From contig CAZYXV010000077.1 in the NCBI GenBank assembly GCA_964651475.1, positions 1-7,009 on the forward strand: DNA of 7,009 nucleotides, in the 5' to 3' direction. A model generated the notes under the pieces. The model was not told the DNA's origin. It ran no database searches and worked only from the letters and a program-made list of their open reading frames with translations. The DNA comes from JBGSMF01 sp964651475. GTDB lineage: Bacteria > Chloroflexota > Anaerolineae > Fen-1058. A program made the translations under genes and the position numbers. Shown here piece by piece: positions 1-6,221 of this stretch (positions are counted from its first letter, which is position 1; each line of letters starts with the position of its first letter).

Positions 1-19
1 TTCGCACCCTCGCAATGAC
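1..19. repeat. Truncated end of a probable dispersed palindromic repeat
   Basis: Read on the minus strand, this edge begins GTCATTGCGAGGGTGCGAA. That matches from memory the start of a family of short intergenic palindromic repeats found in many bacterial genomes, in which GTCATTGCGAG is followed by a short hairpin and then AAGCAATC. Only one half is in the window, so the second arm (expected GGGTGC before position 1) cannot be seen. It is non-coding and lies about 135 bases downstream of the histidine kinase stop. The assignment rests on recalled similarity and not on a search. Confidence 0.4.
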
Positions 20-153
20 AACAAAATTGCAGATTGTGCCCGCGCCCAGTATAGCGCGACTCTGCCGCAGCCGGGTTTTTGATCCGCAAATCTGCACGAA
101 TAACACGAATGTAAAACCATTGGCGCAGATTCGAGTGTATTCGTGGATAAACG
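20..153. other. Non-coding 3' flank of the kinase operon
   Basis: I see no supportable gene on either strand here. The stretch includes an imperfect inverted repeat (95-145, listed separately). A plus-strand run of five T at 76-80 follows a GC-rich patch, but no convincing hairpin sits directly before it. No clear intrinsic terminator for the minus-strand operon is visible, so the operon may end at the inverted repeat, by Rho, or beyond the window. Confidence 0.5.
95..145. repeat. Imperfect inverted repeat of an ATTCGTG-type sequence
   Basis: The left arm at 95-110 reads, on the minus strand, ATTCGTGTTATTCGTG. The right arm at 129-145 reads, on the plus strand, ATTCGAGTGTATTCGTG. They share the ATTCG head and the TATTCGTG tail and differ only in the middle. 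A further 7-base pair of arms (AATCTGC at 89-95 and GCAGATT at 125-131) overlaps them. Each arm is itself built from two ATTCG-type units. The structure starts within 10 bases of the kinase stop codon. It could be two degenerate copies of a small dispersed repeat in opposite orientation, or an RNA hairpin at the transcript end. Confidence 0.5.
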
Positions 154-1299
154 CTATCCCACCGGCAATGTGAACCGAAATGTTGTCCCTTTGCCTAATT
201 CGCTCTCGGCCCAGATGCGCCCGCTGTGCCCTTCAACGATATGACGCGCCACAGCCAATCCCAGGCCCGTCCCCGCCTGCCCGCGCGCTCGATCCACTTT
301 GTAAAATCGCTCAAAGACGCGGGGCAATTCTTCGCGCGGGATGCCGGGGCCAGTGTCGCTCACCGAAACCGTGACAGCGTCGCCTCCGGCCTGCGCGCCA
401 ATGACGATTTGCCCGCCTTCGGGCGTGAACTTGAGCGCGTTATGCAACAGGTTGGCAAACACCCGGCCAATCATTTCTTTATCGGCCAACACATGGGGGC
501 AAGCCGCAATATCCACGAGGAGCGCGATCTTTTTCTGTTCAGCCTGCGGCAAGAATCGCTCGACCTGCGTCCGCGCCAGCTCGCGCAAGTCAGTAGAGAT
601 CAACTTGAGCGGCATCTGCCCGGATTCGATCATCGCCAGGTCGAGCAACTCGCGCGCGAGCTGCGAGAGTGCGTCTACCTCGAGATTGATCTTTGATAGC
701 ATGTCCGGCGCAACGGTCGAATCGGCCAGCGCGCCGGCCTGGAGGGTGTCTACCAGCAAGCGGATCGAGGCCAGCGGCGTGCGCAGTTCGTGGCTAATGT
801 TGGCCACAAAATCGCGCCGCGCGCGGCCCAGGCGTTGCAGCTCGCTCACATCTTCCAGCGCCACAACGCAGCCGGCCTGCACTGCAACCACCCGGGCGCT
901 AAAGGTTTGCTGCCCAAGCGTTAGCTGGCGAGTTGCGGTTTCAGCAGCGGGCGCGCCTGCCAGGGCATCCAACTCGTGCGAGCGCGTCGCTTCAATGAGC
1001 GTCTTGCCCTCAAGCTCGCCCAACAACCCGATGACCGCCAGCAATTCACGCGCCGCGGGGTTGGCCCACGTGATATGTCGCTCGGCGTCGAGCACGAGCA
1101 GCGCATCAGTAACGGCTGCGCCGACCGCCGACTGTTGGATGCGAAGGGCATTGATTTCTCCCTGTGCCTGTTCCAGCCCGCGCCGCGCTTCGGTCAATTG
1201 ATGCCGTGCCGCGCGCAGTTGCCGCCGCACTATCCACAAGCGCCAGGCAACAAGAGCCAAGATGGCCAATGCAGCGCAGGCAACAATCCAGCCTTCCAC
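154..1299 (-). CDS. PhoR-type sensor histidine kinase with PAS domain
   Basis: This is a membrane-anchored sensor kinase of 381 residues that should autophosphorylate on a histidine and pass the phosphate to the response regulator encoded just upstream. Residues 5-24 form one hydrophobic membrane segment right at the N-terminus. It is followed by a basic, probably coiled-coil helix (25-59) and a PAS-like domain (about 60-155). The HisKA phospho-acceptor motif HELRTP begins at H170. The ATPase domain shows the N box (FANLLHNALKFTPEGG, 281-296), the G1 box DTGPGIP (315-321), the F box (329-337) and the G2 box GTGLGLA (343-349). All catalytic motifs are intact. There is no sizeable extracellular domain and no clear HAMP. 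The GTG start is preferred because GAGGG lies five bases before it; a TTG at 1311 would overlap the regulator. The longer reading frame upstream is only a shadow of the regulator gene. The signal is unknown. Confidence 0.93.
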   Translation of the reverse strand: MEGWIVACAALAILALVAWRLWIVRRQLRAARHQLTEARRGLEQAQGEINALRIQQSAVGAAVTDALLVLDAERHITWANPAARELLAVIGLLGELEGKTLIEATRSHELDALAGAPAAETATRQLTLGQQTFSARVVAVQAGCVVALEDVSELQRLGRARRDFVANISHELRTPLASIRLLVDTLQAGALADSTVAPDMLSKINLEVDALSQLARELLDLAMIESGQMPLKLISTDLRELARTQVERFLPQAEQKKIALLVDIAACPHVLADKEMIGRVFANLLHNALKFTPEGGQIVIGAQAGGDAVTVSVSDTGPGIPREELPRVFERFYKVDRARGQAGTGLGLAVARHIVEGHSGRIWAESELGKGTTFRFTLPVG

Positions 1300-1300
1300 A

Positions 1301-1978
1301 TCAACCCTCAAAACAGTAACCCACGCCGCGCACGGTGACAATGCGCTGCGGCAGGGATGGATCGTCCTCGATCTTTTCGCGCAGCCAGCGCACGTGAACA
1401 TCCACCGTGCGGTCGTCGCCGATAAAATCGTGACCCCACACCTGCTCCAGGAGCAAATCGCGCGAAAGCACCATGCCCTTGTTGCGCACCAACGCGACCA
1501 AAAGATCAAACTCCTTGTGGCTCAATTTAATCTCGCGCCCGCTCACGCGGACGTGCCGCGCAGACAGGACAATCGTCAGGTCGCCCGCCTCCAACTGGTC
1601 GGTGCGCACCTGTGTCGGCGCGCGGCGCAACACGGCCCGCACGCGCGCCAAAAACTCGCCCAGGCTAAACGGCTTGACAATGTAATCATCCGCGCCGGTC
1701 TCTAACCCCGCAATGCGATCCACTTCGCTGCCGCGCGCGGTGAGCATGATGATGGGCGTGGTCTGCTCTTTGCGGATAGTACGGCAAAACGACAGTCCAT
1801 CCATGCCGGGCAACATGACGTCGAGCACGATCAAATCAAACTTGCCTGCGCGAGCCATCTCCAATGCCTCGGCTCCATCGCCCGACCTGGCAACCTCGTA
1901 CCCTTCTTTAGTAAGGTTGTACGCCAGTGTCTCGCGCAGCGTGGTCTCATCCTCGACAATCAAAATTCGAGTTTCCAT
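1301..1978 (-). CDS. OmpR/PhoB-family response regulator
   Basis: This is a 225-residue DNA-binding response regulator, full length for the family. The receiver domain (about 3-117) has the acidic pocket E9/D10, the phospho-acceptor D53 in VLDVMLPGMDG, the switch residue T80 and the conserved K102 in the KPF motif. The C-terminal winged-helix domain (about 128-224) shows the LSHKEFDLL start, the recognition-helix region with DDRTVDVHVRWLREK and the ending VRGVGYCFEG, which is typical of PhoB/OmpR proteins. Phosphorylation by the adjacent kinase should promote dimer formation and promoter binding. ATG at 1978 is supported by AGGA seven bases upstream. It starts 18 bases after the deacetylase gene. 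The regulated genes cannot be told from this window; no pst or phoU genes are present, so a phosphate role is not supported. Confidence 0.95.
   Translation of the reverse strand: METRILIVEDETTLRETLAYNLTKEGYEVARSGDGAEALEMARAGKFDLIVLDVMLPGMDGLSFCRTIRKEQTTPIIMLTARGSEVDRIAGLETGADDYIVKPFSLGEFLARVRAVLRRAPTQVRTDQLEAGDLTIVLSARHVRVSGREIKLSHKEFDLLVALVRNKGMVLSRDLLLEQVWGHDFIGDDRTVDVHVRWLREKIEDDPSLPQRIVTVRGVGYCFEG
1305..1309 (-). promoter_or_regulatory. Ribosome binding site deciding the kinase start
   Basis: GAGGG lies five bases before the GTG at 1299 and sits inside the last two codons of the response regulator gene (GAG GGT, then TGA at 1303-1301). This favours GTG at 1299 over TTG at 1311 and implies that the kinase is translated by ribosomes finishing the regulator. 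Confidence 0.6.
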
Positions 1979-1996
1979 GGCTGCATCCTGAGCAAT

Positions 1997-2692
1997 TCAC
2001 GCCAACCGGATCACCCGGAACGATTCCCCATACCATTCGCGGCCATCATCGTCTACGCGGCGCAGCCGGTCGCGCACGCGTCGTTCGAGCAAAGCCATGT
2101 CCTTGATCTGGCTCTTGTGTTCGCGCAGCGCGGCCAGCTTGACCTCAACCGTGTCGTCAACATTGACCCAGGTATTTGGCTCGTTCGTCAGCGAAATCCA
2201 CACTTCTTTGGGCGAGTGCGGCTCCAACCCTTCTTCCAACAAGTCTGCAAAATACATCCGATTGCCCGCCGCCGGGAAAATAGCGTCGAGCGCCGCCGCG
2301 CCAATAGTGCGGTGATCGGTATGATTGATGTAGGCGTTGGCGCGAAAATAGGTAGTGGGATCGCACGTCACAACGACGTCGGGCCTGTAGCGGCGGATTT
2401 CGCGCACCAACTCGCGGCGCAGTTCGGGCGAGTTGACCAACTCGCCGTCGGGAAAGTGCAAAAAGATCACGTCGCGCGCGCCAATGACGGCCGCCGCCGC
2501 GCGTTGCTCTACCTGGCGGTCAGCGCACAGCACGTCTGGCGTGGCGGCCGGATTATCACTGCCCTTGCCGCCGCACGTCGCCAGCAGATACACGATCTCT
2601 TTGCCCTGACGCGCCCACTTGGCGAGCGTCGCGCCGCAAAAAAACTCGGGATCGTCGGGATGCGCCAGTATCAGCAAAACTCGTTCAGCCAC
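1997..2692 (-). CDS. LmbE/PIG-L-family zinc-dependent deacetylase
   Basis: This is a 231-residue protein of the LmbE/PIG-L family, enzymes that remove N-acetyl groups from amino sugars and related small molecules (GlcNAc-PI, the mycothiol and bacillithiol precursors, antibiotic intermediates). The N-terminal AHPDDPE motif gives predicted zinc ligands H11 and D14 and catalytic base D13. The NHTDH motif gives the third predicted zinc ligand, H127. The start of the Rossmann-like fold (RVLLILAHPDD) and the FPDGEL segment also fit. There is no signal peptide or membrane segment, so it is likely cytoplasmic. The start is GTG, eight bases inside the end of the RicT-like gene, with no strong ribosome binding site, which suggests translational coupling. 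The substrate cannot be read from the sequence. Bacillithiol-type BshB activity is possible, but no bshA or bshC is nearby. Confidence 0.9.
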   Translation of the reverse strand: MAERVLLILAHPDDPEFFCGATLAKWARQGKEIVYLLATCGGKGSDNPAATPDVLCADRQVEQRAAAAVIGARDVIFLHFPDGELVNSPELRRELVREIRRYRPDVVVTCDPTTYFRANAYINHTDHRTIGAAALDAIFPAAGNRMYFADLLEEGLEPHSPKEVWISLTNEPNTWVNVDDTVEVKLAALREHKSQIKDMALLERRVRDRLRRVDDDGREWYGESFRVIRLA

Positions 2693-3716
2693 GTTTGTTA
2701 TCCGTTACAGCGCCCGGCTCGGAGGGGCGTTTTTTGCGCCGTCTGCGCCGCCGCGGCGCCTCGCCTTTTTCGGTGCTGGCCGCAGCATCTGGTGCAGCCG
2801 CCAGCGACTTGGGTTGGTCGGGCAATCCGGGCTTGCCGGCCCGCGCGCTTTTTCTCCGCTGCCGGCGCGGCTCGCCTTCTGGCTGCGGCGCGCTTGGCGC
2901 TTCTTTGCACTCTTCCAGCGGCAAGAGGTCCGCAGCCGCCACCTCGTACTGCTGCTCGCCCACTGCGACCACGACGGCCTCTTTGAGCGGCAAGACCTCG
3001 ACCACCACGCCGCGGCCATACGGCGTGCCAATTTCTTTGCCTCGTTTGGGCAGGCTGTGCCGCGCCTGGGAATATTGCTCGTGCTCATACTGCAAACAAC
3101 ACCGCAAGCGCCCGCACATGCCAGTGATCTCTTGAGGATTCAAGCTGATCGCCTGATCCTTGGCCATCTTGATACTGATCGAGCTAAAATCCGTGAGAAA
3201 GGTGCTGCAACAGCGCAACTCGCCGCACGCGCCGTACCCGCCCAAAAGTTTCGCCACGTCGCGCGGCCCCACCAGTTTGAGATCCACCCGCGACCGAAAA
3301 GAGCGGCCCAGTTCTTGCTTGAGCGCCTGCGTCTCCAACTTGTCTTCCGCCGTGTACAAAAACAGCAGGCGCGTGCCGTCAAAGCTGTATTCGGCGTTAA
3401 CCACCTTGAGCGGCAAATCCAATCTGCGGGCAGTCTCGCTGCACGCCGCCAGGGCCTCGGGTTCCCTATCTCGCCAGTAGCGGGCGATAGCCATATCGCG
3501 CCCGGTGGCGACGCGCTCGATAGGTTTAATGGATTCGAGCACCGTTTGCTGGGTTGGCGGGCCAATCATGACGACCTCGCCAATCTGCCGTCCGCGCGTT
3601 GTCTCCACGACGACAAAATCGCCCCTGGCCAGTTGGGGCAGTCTTGTCGCATCGAAATGGTACACTTTGCCAACCGTGTGAAATCGCACGCTGGCGATTG
3701 TCTTGACTTGTGACAT
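2685..3716 (-). CDS. ricT: RicT/YaaT-like PSP1-domain protein with basic tail
   Basis: This is a 343-residue homologue of RicT (YaaT), a partner in the Ric complex of Bacillus, which binds iron-sulfur clusters and affects RNase Y-dependent RNA processing. The PSP1 region covers about residues 55-150. It is followed by the diagnostic cysteine-rich segment: C164 and the pair C169/C170 in GACGELRCCSTFL, then SIKMAKDQ, then C201 and the pair C206/C207 in MCGRLRCCLQYE. Past about residue 270 lies a Pro/Ala/Glu-rich, probably disordered tail with two strongly basic clusters (284-292 and 322-330). The Bacillus protein is shorter and ends near the core. ATG at 3716 is preferred because GAGGG lies just before it; TTG at 3731 would add five residues. 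It is the first gene of the left block. No ricA or ricF partner is in the window. The family is clear; an identical role outside Firmicutes is inferred. Confidence 0.88.
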   Translation of the reverse strand: MSQVKTIASVRFHTVGKVYHFDATRLPQLARGDFVVVETTRGRQIGEVVMIGPPTQQTVLESIKPIERVATGRDMAIARYWRDREPEALAACSETARRLDLPLKVVNAEYSFDGTRLLFLYTAEDKLETQALKQELGRSFRSRVDLKLVGPRDVAKLLGGYGACGELRCCSTFLTDFSSISIKMAKDQAISLNPQEITGMCGRLRCCLQYEHEQYSQARHSLPKRGKEIGTPYGRGVVVEVLPLKEAVVVAVGEQQYEVAAADLLPLEECKEAPSAPQPEGEPRRQRRKSARAGKPGLPDQPKSLAAAPDAAASTEKGEAPRRRRRRKKRPSEPGAVTDNKRG

Positions 3717-3720
3717 GCAT

Positions 3721-3725
3721 CCCTC
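3721..3725 (-). promoter_or_regulatory. Ribosome binding site deciding the ricT-like start
   Basis: GAGGG, within GTGAGGGA, lies four bases before the ATG at 3716. It would fall inside the coding region if translation began at the upstream TTG (3731), so the shorter protein is more likely. Confidence 0.5.
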
Positions 3726-3763
3726 ACTCAAGCAAGCGCATCATCAACTATCCAGATAAACAA

Positions 3764-3786
3764 CCCGCCCTCTCGGCGAGGGCGGG
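3764..3786 (-). terminator. Intrinsic terminator of the nuo operon
   Basis: A perfect 9-base-pair GC-rich stem (CCCGCCCTC at 3764-3772 and GAGGGCGGG at 3778-3786) encloses a 5-base loop. On the minus strand it is followed by TTGTTTATCT, seven T in ten bases. The plus-strand side has no T-run, so the direction is that of nuoI. It lies 72 bases after the nuoI stop and 47 bases before the ricT-like start, which separates the two gene blocks. Confidence 0.8.
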
Positions 3787-3858
3787 CAAGGCAACACTCG
3801 TTCCACGATTAATTTTTGGCGCGCTCCGGCGGCCGGGGCCCGCCTGAAAACACGCCCC

Positions 3859-4431
3859 CTACTCGCTCTTGGCCTTGTCCTTCTTCTCGGTCGCCTGAGC
3901 CGTGGGGTGAATCTGATAATGATAAGTATCGGGTTTGAGCAGCGTATCCTTCTTGAATATCAGCGACTCGAAACGCTCGTAAGCGGCCAGTTCGTAATTG
4001 TGATCCATCTTGATCGAGTCGAAGGGGCAAAACTCGGCGCACAGGCCGCAGTTCATGCATATCGTCGCATCAATCACAAACTCGGCCGGCTCTGGCTTGG
4101 GGCGGCCCGTGTTCGGATCTTTGCTGCGCACGATCCAGATGCACTGCGGCGGGCACACTTTGGCGCAGATGCCGCACGAGGTACAGCGCTCTTTTCCCGT
4201 CTCCGAATCTATGACCAGGAACGGCATAAAGCGAAAGGTTTCCGGCAGCGGCAAACGCTCGTCCGGATATTGCACCGTGTAGACGCCGTCCGTCTTGTGC
4301 GCCTGCCGCTCCACCACGTACTGTTGGCGGTAGCGCCCGCCCTTGAACAAATAGCGCACGTCATCCAGGTACGAATTTACAAAGCGCCTGAGGGTAACTC
4401 CCAAACCTTTGACAAGGCCAACGCCATACAT
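3859..4431 (-). CDS. nuoI: NADH-quinone oxidoreductase subunit I (NuoI)
   Basis: This is a 190-residue ferredoxin-like subunit of complex I that passes electrons from the peripheral chain to NuoB through two [4Fe-4S] clusters, N6a and N6b. The first motif CTSCGICAKVCP supplies C83, C86, C89 and C93; the second, CMNCGLCAEFCP, supplies C125, C128, C131 and C135. In this type of double-cluster ferredoxin the fourth cysteine of each motif ligates the other cluster. The N-terminal amphipathic helix (GLVKGLGVTLRRF) and the YTVQYPDERLPLPE stretch before the first motif are typical of NuoI. The last 25 or so residues are hydrophilic and Lys/Glu-rich and probably not conserved. ATG at 4431 is supported by AGGAG nine bases upstream, 23 bases after the nuoCD stop. 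It is the last gene before the terminator. Confidence 0.95.
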   Translation of the reverse strand: MYGVGLVKGLGVTLRRFVNSYLDDVRYLFKGGRYRQQYVVERQAHKTDGVYTVQYPDERLPLPETFRFMPFLVIDSETGKERCTSCGICAKVCPPQCIWIVRSKDPNTGRPKPEPAEFVIDATICMNCGLCAEFCPFDSIKMDHNYELAAYERFESLIFKKDTLLKPDTYHYQIHPTAQATEKKDKAKSE

Positions 4432-4454
4432 TTAAATCTTCTCCTGGTCACGCA

Positions 4455-6212
4455 TCAGCGATCCACTTCGCCCATCGTCACGTCAATGCTGCCCGCAATG
4501 ACCACCACGTCTGCCACCTTGTTGCCTTTGCACATTTCACTCAGCGGCGTGAGGTTGATGAACGCAGGAGCGCGGATGTGATAACGATAAGGATTGGGGC
4601 TGCCGTCGCTGACGACGTAAAAGCCCAACTCGCCTTTGGGGCCTTCCACGCGACCATACGCCTGGCCAGCCGGCACGCGCGCCTGGTGTTGCTTTTTGCC
4701 GGTCTGAATTTCGCCGCCGGGGATCTGGTCGAGCGCCTGCTGCAAAATGCGGATGGATTGGCGTATCTCTTCCATGCGCACCAGGTAGCGGTCGTACAGG
4801 TCACCGTTGGGGCGGGTGACGACGTCAAAATCAAAACGCTCGTAAATGCTATAGGGGTCGGCGCGGCGCAAATCGTAGGGAACGCCCGAAGCGCGCAGCA
4901 CCGGTCCGGCAGCGCTGTAACTGATGGCGGCCTCGGTGGGCAAGATGCCCACGCCAATGGCGCGCTCGTGGAAAATTTCGTTGGTGGTCAGGTAGCGTTC
5001 AAAGTCATCTATAATCCGGGGCAAACGCTCAAAGGCCAACTCGCGCGCCAGGCGCAGAAATTCGTCCGAGACATCGTGCGCCACGCCGCCAAACCGAAAA
5101 TAGTTGCACATCATACGCGAGCCGGACGCCATCTCGAACAGGTCCAGGATGCGCTCGCGTTCCTCCAGACCGTAGACCGATGGCGTAAAGGCCGATACGC
5201 CCAAATCGTTCCACAAAAAGCCAATCGCCACCAGGTGGCTGACGATGCGCGTAAATTCGGCCATGATCACGCGAATGTACTCGGCGCGTTCCGGCGGCTT
5301 GATATTCATTAGCTTTTCCACGGCCAGCGCGTACCCAAAGTTGTTAGACATCGAGGTGATATAGTCCAGACGGTCCGTGAACGGCATGTTTTGAATATAC
5401 GTGTTGCGCTCGCCAATCTTTTCGTGGTTGCGGTGCAAATAACCCACCACCGGCCTCAGTTCCAAGATGGTCTCGCCGCGCAGCAAGAGCGCCATGCGGA
5501 ACACGCCGTGCGTGCTGGGGTGCTGCGGCCCCATGTTGACCACCAGCGTCTCGGCGGGCGAGTCGTCTGAGGTGCGGCCATTGCCGCCGGTCAAGCCGCT
5601 GTACAGCAACGTCTCGGCTTCGGGCGTCAGGCCGTCGGGCGTCCAGCCGGGGGGGAACTGGAGATTGTCTCGCCAGGCCGCCCGCTCTTCAGCCAGAACG
5701 TGGTGTCCCTCCGGCCAACGCGACTTGAAGGGCTTGACATCTTGTTCGTAGTAGGCTTCTTTCCAATCCTTGCGCAGCGGGTGTCCCTGAAAACCCTCCC
5801 ACATCAGAATGCGGCGCAGGTCGGGGTGGCCCTCAAAGCGAATGCCCATCAGGTCCCACGCTTCGCGCTCCTGAAATTCGGCCCCGCGCCAGATAGGCGT
5901 CACCGAGGGCAACGTCGCCGCGTCGCGCGGCGTGCGCGCTTTAAAGACCAGCGGCGGCCCGCCCGAGAGCCGCGACACGTGATACACGACCTCGAAATAG
6001 CCTTGCTGGATATAGTCTACGTAACTCAACGAGGCAAGGTAATTGTACTCCAACTCGTCGCGAAGAAAAGTAGCCGCCTCGACCAATGTGCCGGGATCAA
6101 TCACCACCCCTTCGTACTCGGCCGGCCTGACCGCCTCGCCAAAGCGTTCGACCAATACCTGCATCTCTGCTGCAAGTTCAGCCAAGGGAGCCGTAACGGT
6201 TTTGTCTGCCAT
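4455..6212 (-). CDS. nuoCD: Fused NADH-quinone oxidoreductase subunit C/D (NuoCD)
   Basis: This 585-residue protein is a natural fusion of NuoC and NuoD, the complex I subunits that form the peripheral-arm scaffold and most of the quinone-reduction pocket. The NuoC part (about 15-165) ends with the family signature EREAWDLMGIRFEGHPDLRRI starting at 115 (split here as EREAWDLMG and FEGHPDLRRIL). A linker of about 60 residues follows. The NuoD part (about 222-585) has GPQHPSTHG (228-236), GYLHRNHEKIGE (257-268), FRFGGVAHDV and the C-terminal GSIDVTMGEVDR. Counting from the HPSTHG motif, H231, H235, Y284 and D336 fall where Thermus Nqo4 has H34, H38, Y87 and D139, so the quinone-site residues are retained. 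The NiFe-hydrogenase cysteines are absent, as expected for complex I. Length is close to the E. coli fusion. ATG at 6212 follows a TGAGGAG that includes the nuoB stop, giving a 9-base gap and tight coupling. Confidence 0.95.
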   Translation of the reverse strand: MADKTVTAPLAELAAEMQVLVERFGEAVRPAEYEGVVIDPGTLVEAATFLRDELEYNYLASLSYVDYIQQGYFEVVYHVSRLSGGPPLVFKARTPRDAATLPSVTPIWRGAEFQEREAWDLMGIRFEGHPDLRRILMWEGFQGHPLRKDWKEAYYEQDVKPFKSRWPEGHHVLAEERAAWRDNLQFPPGWTPDGLTPEAETLLYSGLTGGNGRTSDDSPAETLVVNMGPQHPSTHGVFRMALLLRGETILELRPVVGYLHRNHEKIGERNTYIQNMPFTDRLDYITSMSNNFGYALAVEKLMNIKPPERAEYIRVIMAEFTRIVSHLVAIGFLWNDLGVSAFTPSVYGLEERERILDLFEMASGSRMMCNYFRFGGVAHDVSDEFLRLARELAFERLPRIIDDFERYLTTNEIFHERAIGVGILPTEAAISYSAAGPVLRASGVPYDLRRADPYSIYERFDFDVVTRPNGDLYDRYLVRMEEIRQSIRILQQALDQIPGGEIQTGKKQHQARVPAGQAYGRVEGPKGELGFYVVSDGSPNPYRYHIRAPAFINLTPLSEMCKGNKVADVVVIAGSIDVTMGEVDR

Positions 6213-6221
6213 GCGCTCTCC

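Noticed and set aside
36..80. Possible plus-strand terminator ending in the five-T run
   Set aside because: Only short stems with large loops (such as CGCGC/GCGCG) can be drawn, none directly next to the T-run, and no plus-strand gene is visible to the left.
226..1338. Several long plus-strand open frames across the histidine kinase gene
   Set aside because: They are antisense to a gene with complete kinase motifs, show no family resemblance and are Arg/Ala/Ser-rich, as expected for shadows in GC-rich DNA.
1300..1509. The N-terminal extension of the kinase frame up to 1509
   Set aside because: The translation (rich in Trp, Cys and Arg) is the out-of-frame shadow of the response regulator. 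A GTG with a good ribosome binding site exists at 1299.
1301..1978. Naming the two-component genes phoB and phoR
   Set aside because: The domain architecture fits, but OmpR/PhoB-type pairs are numerous and nothing in the window links them to phosphate.
2117..3713. Long plus-strand open frames opposite the LmbE and RicT-like genes
   Set aside because: The minus-strand genes have clear motifs and linked starts and stops. The plus-strand products are low-complexity shadows without recognisable domains.
3820..3858. A second GC-rich hairpin just after the nuoI stop
   Set aside because: GGCGG/CCGCC pairing is possible, but there is no T-run on the minus strand after it. The stem at 3764-3786 is much better.
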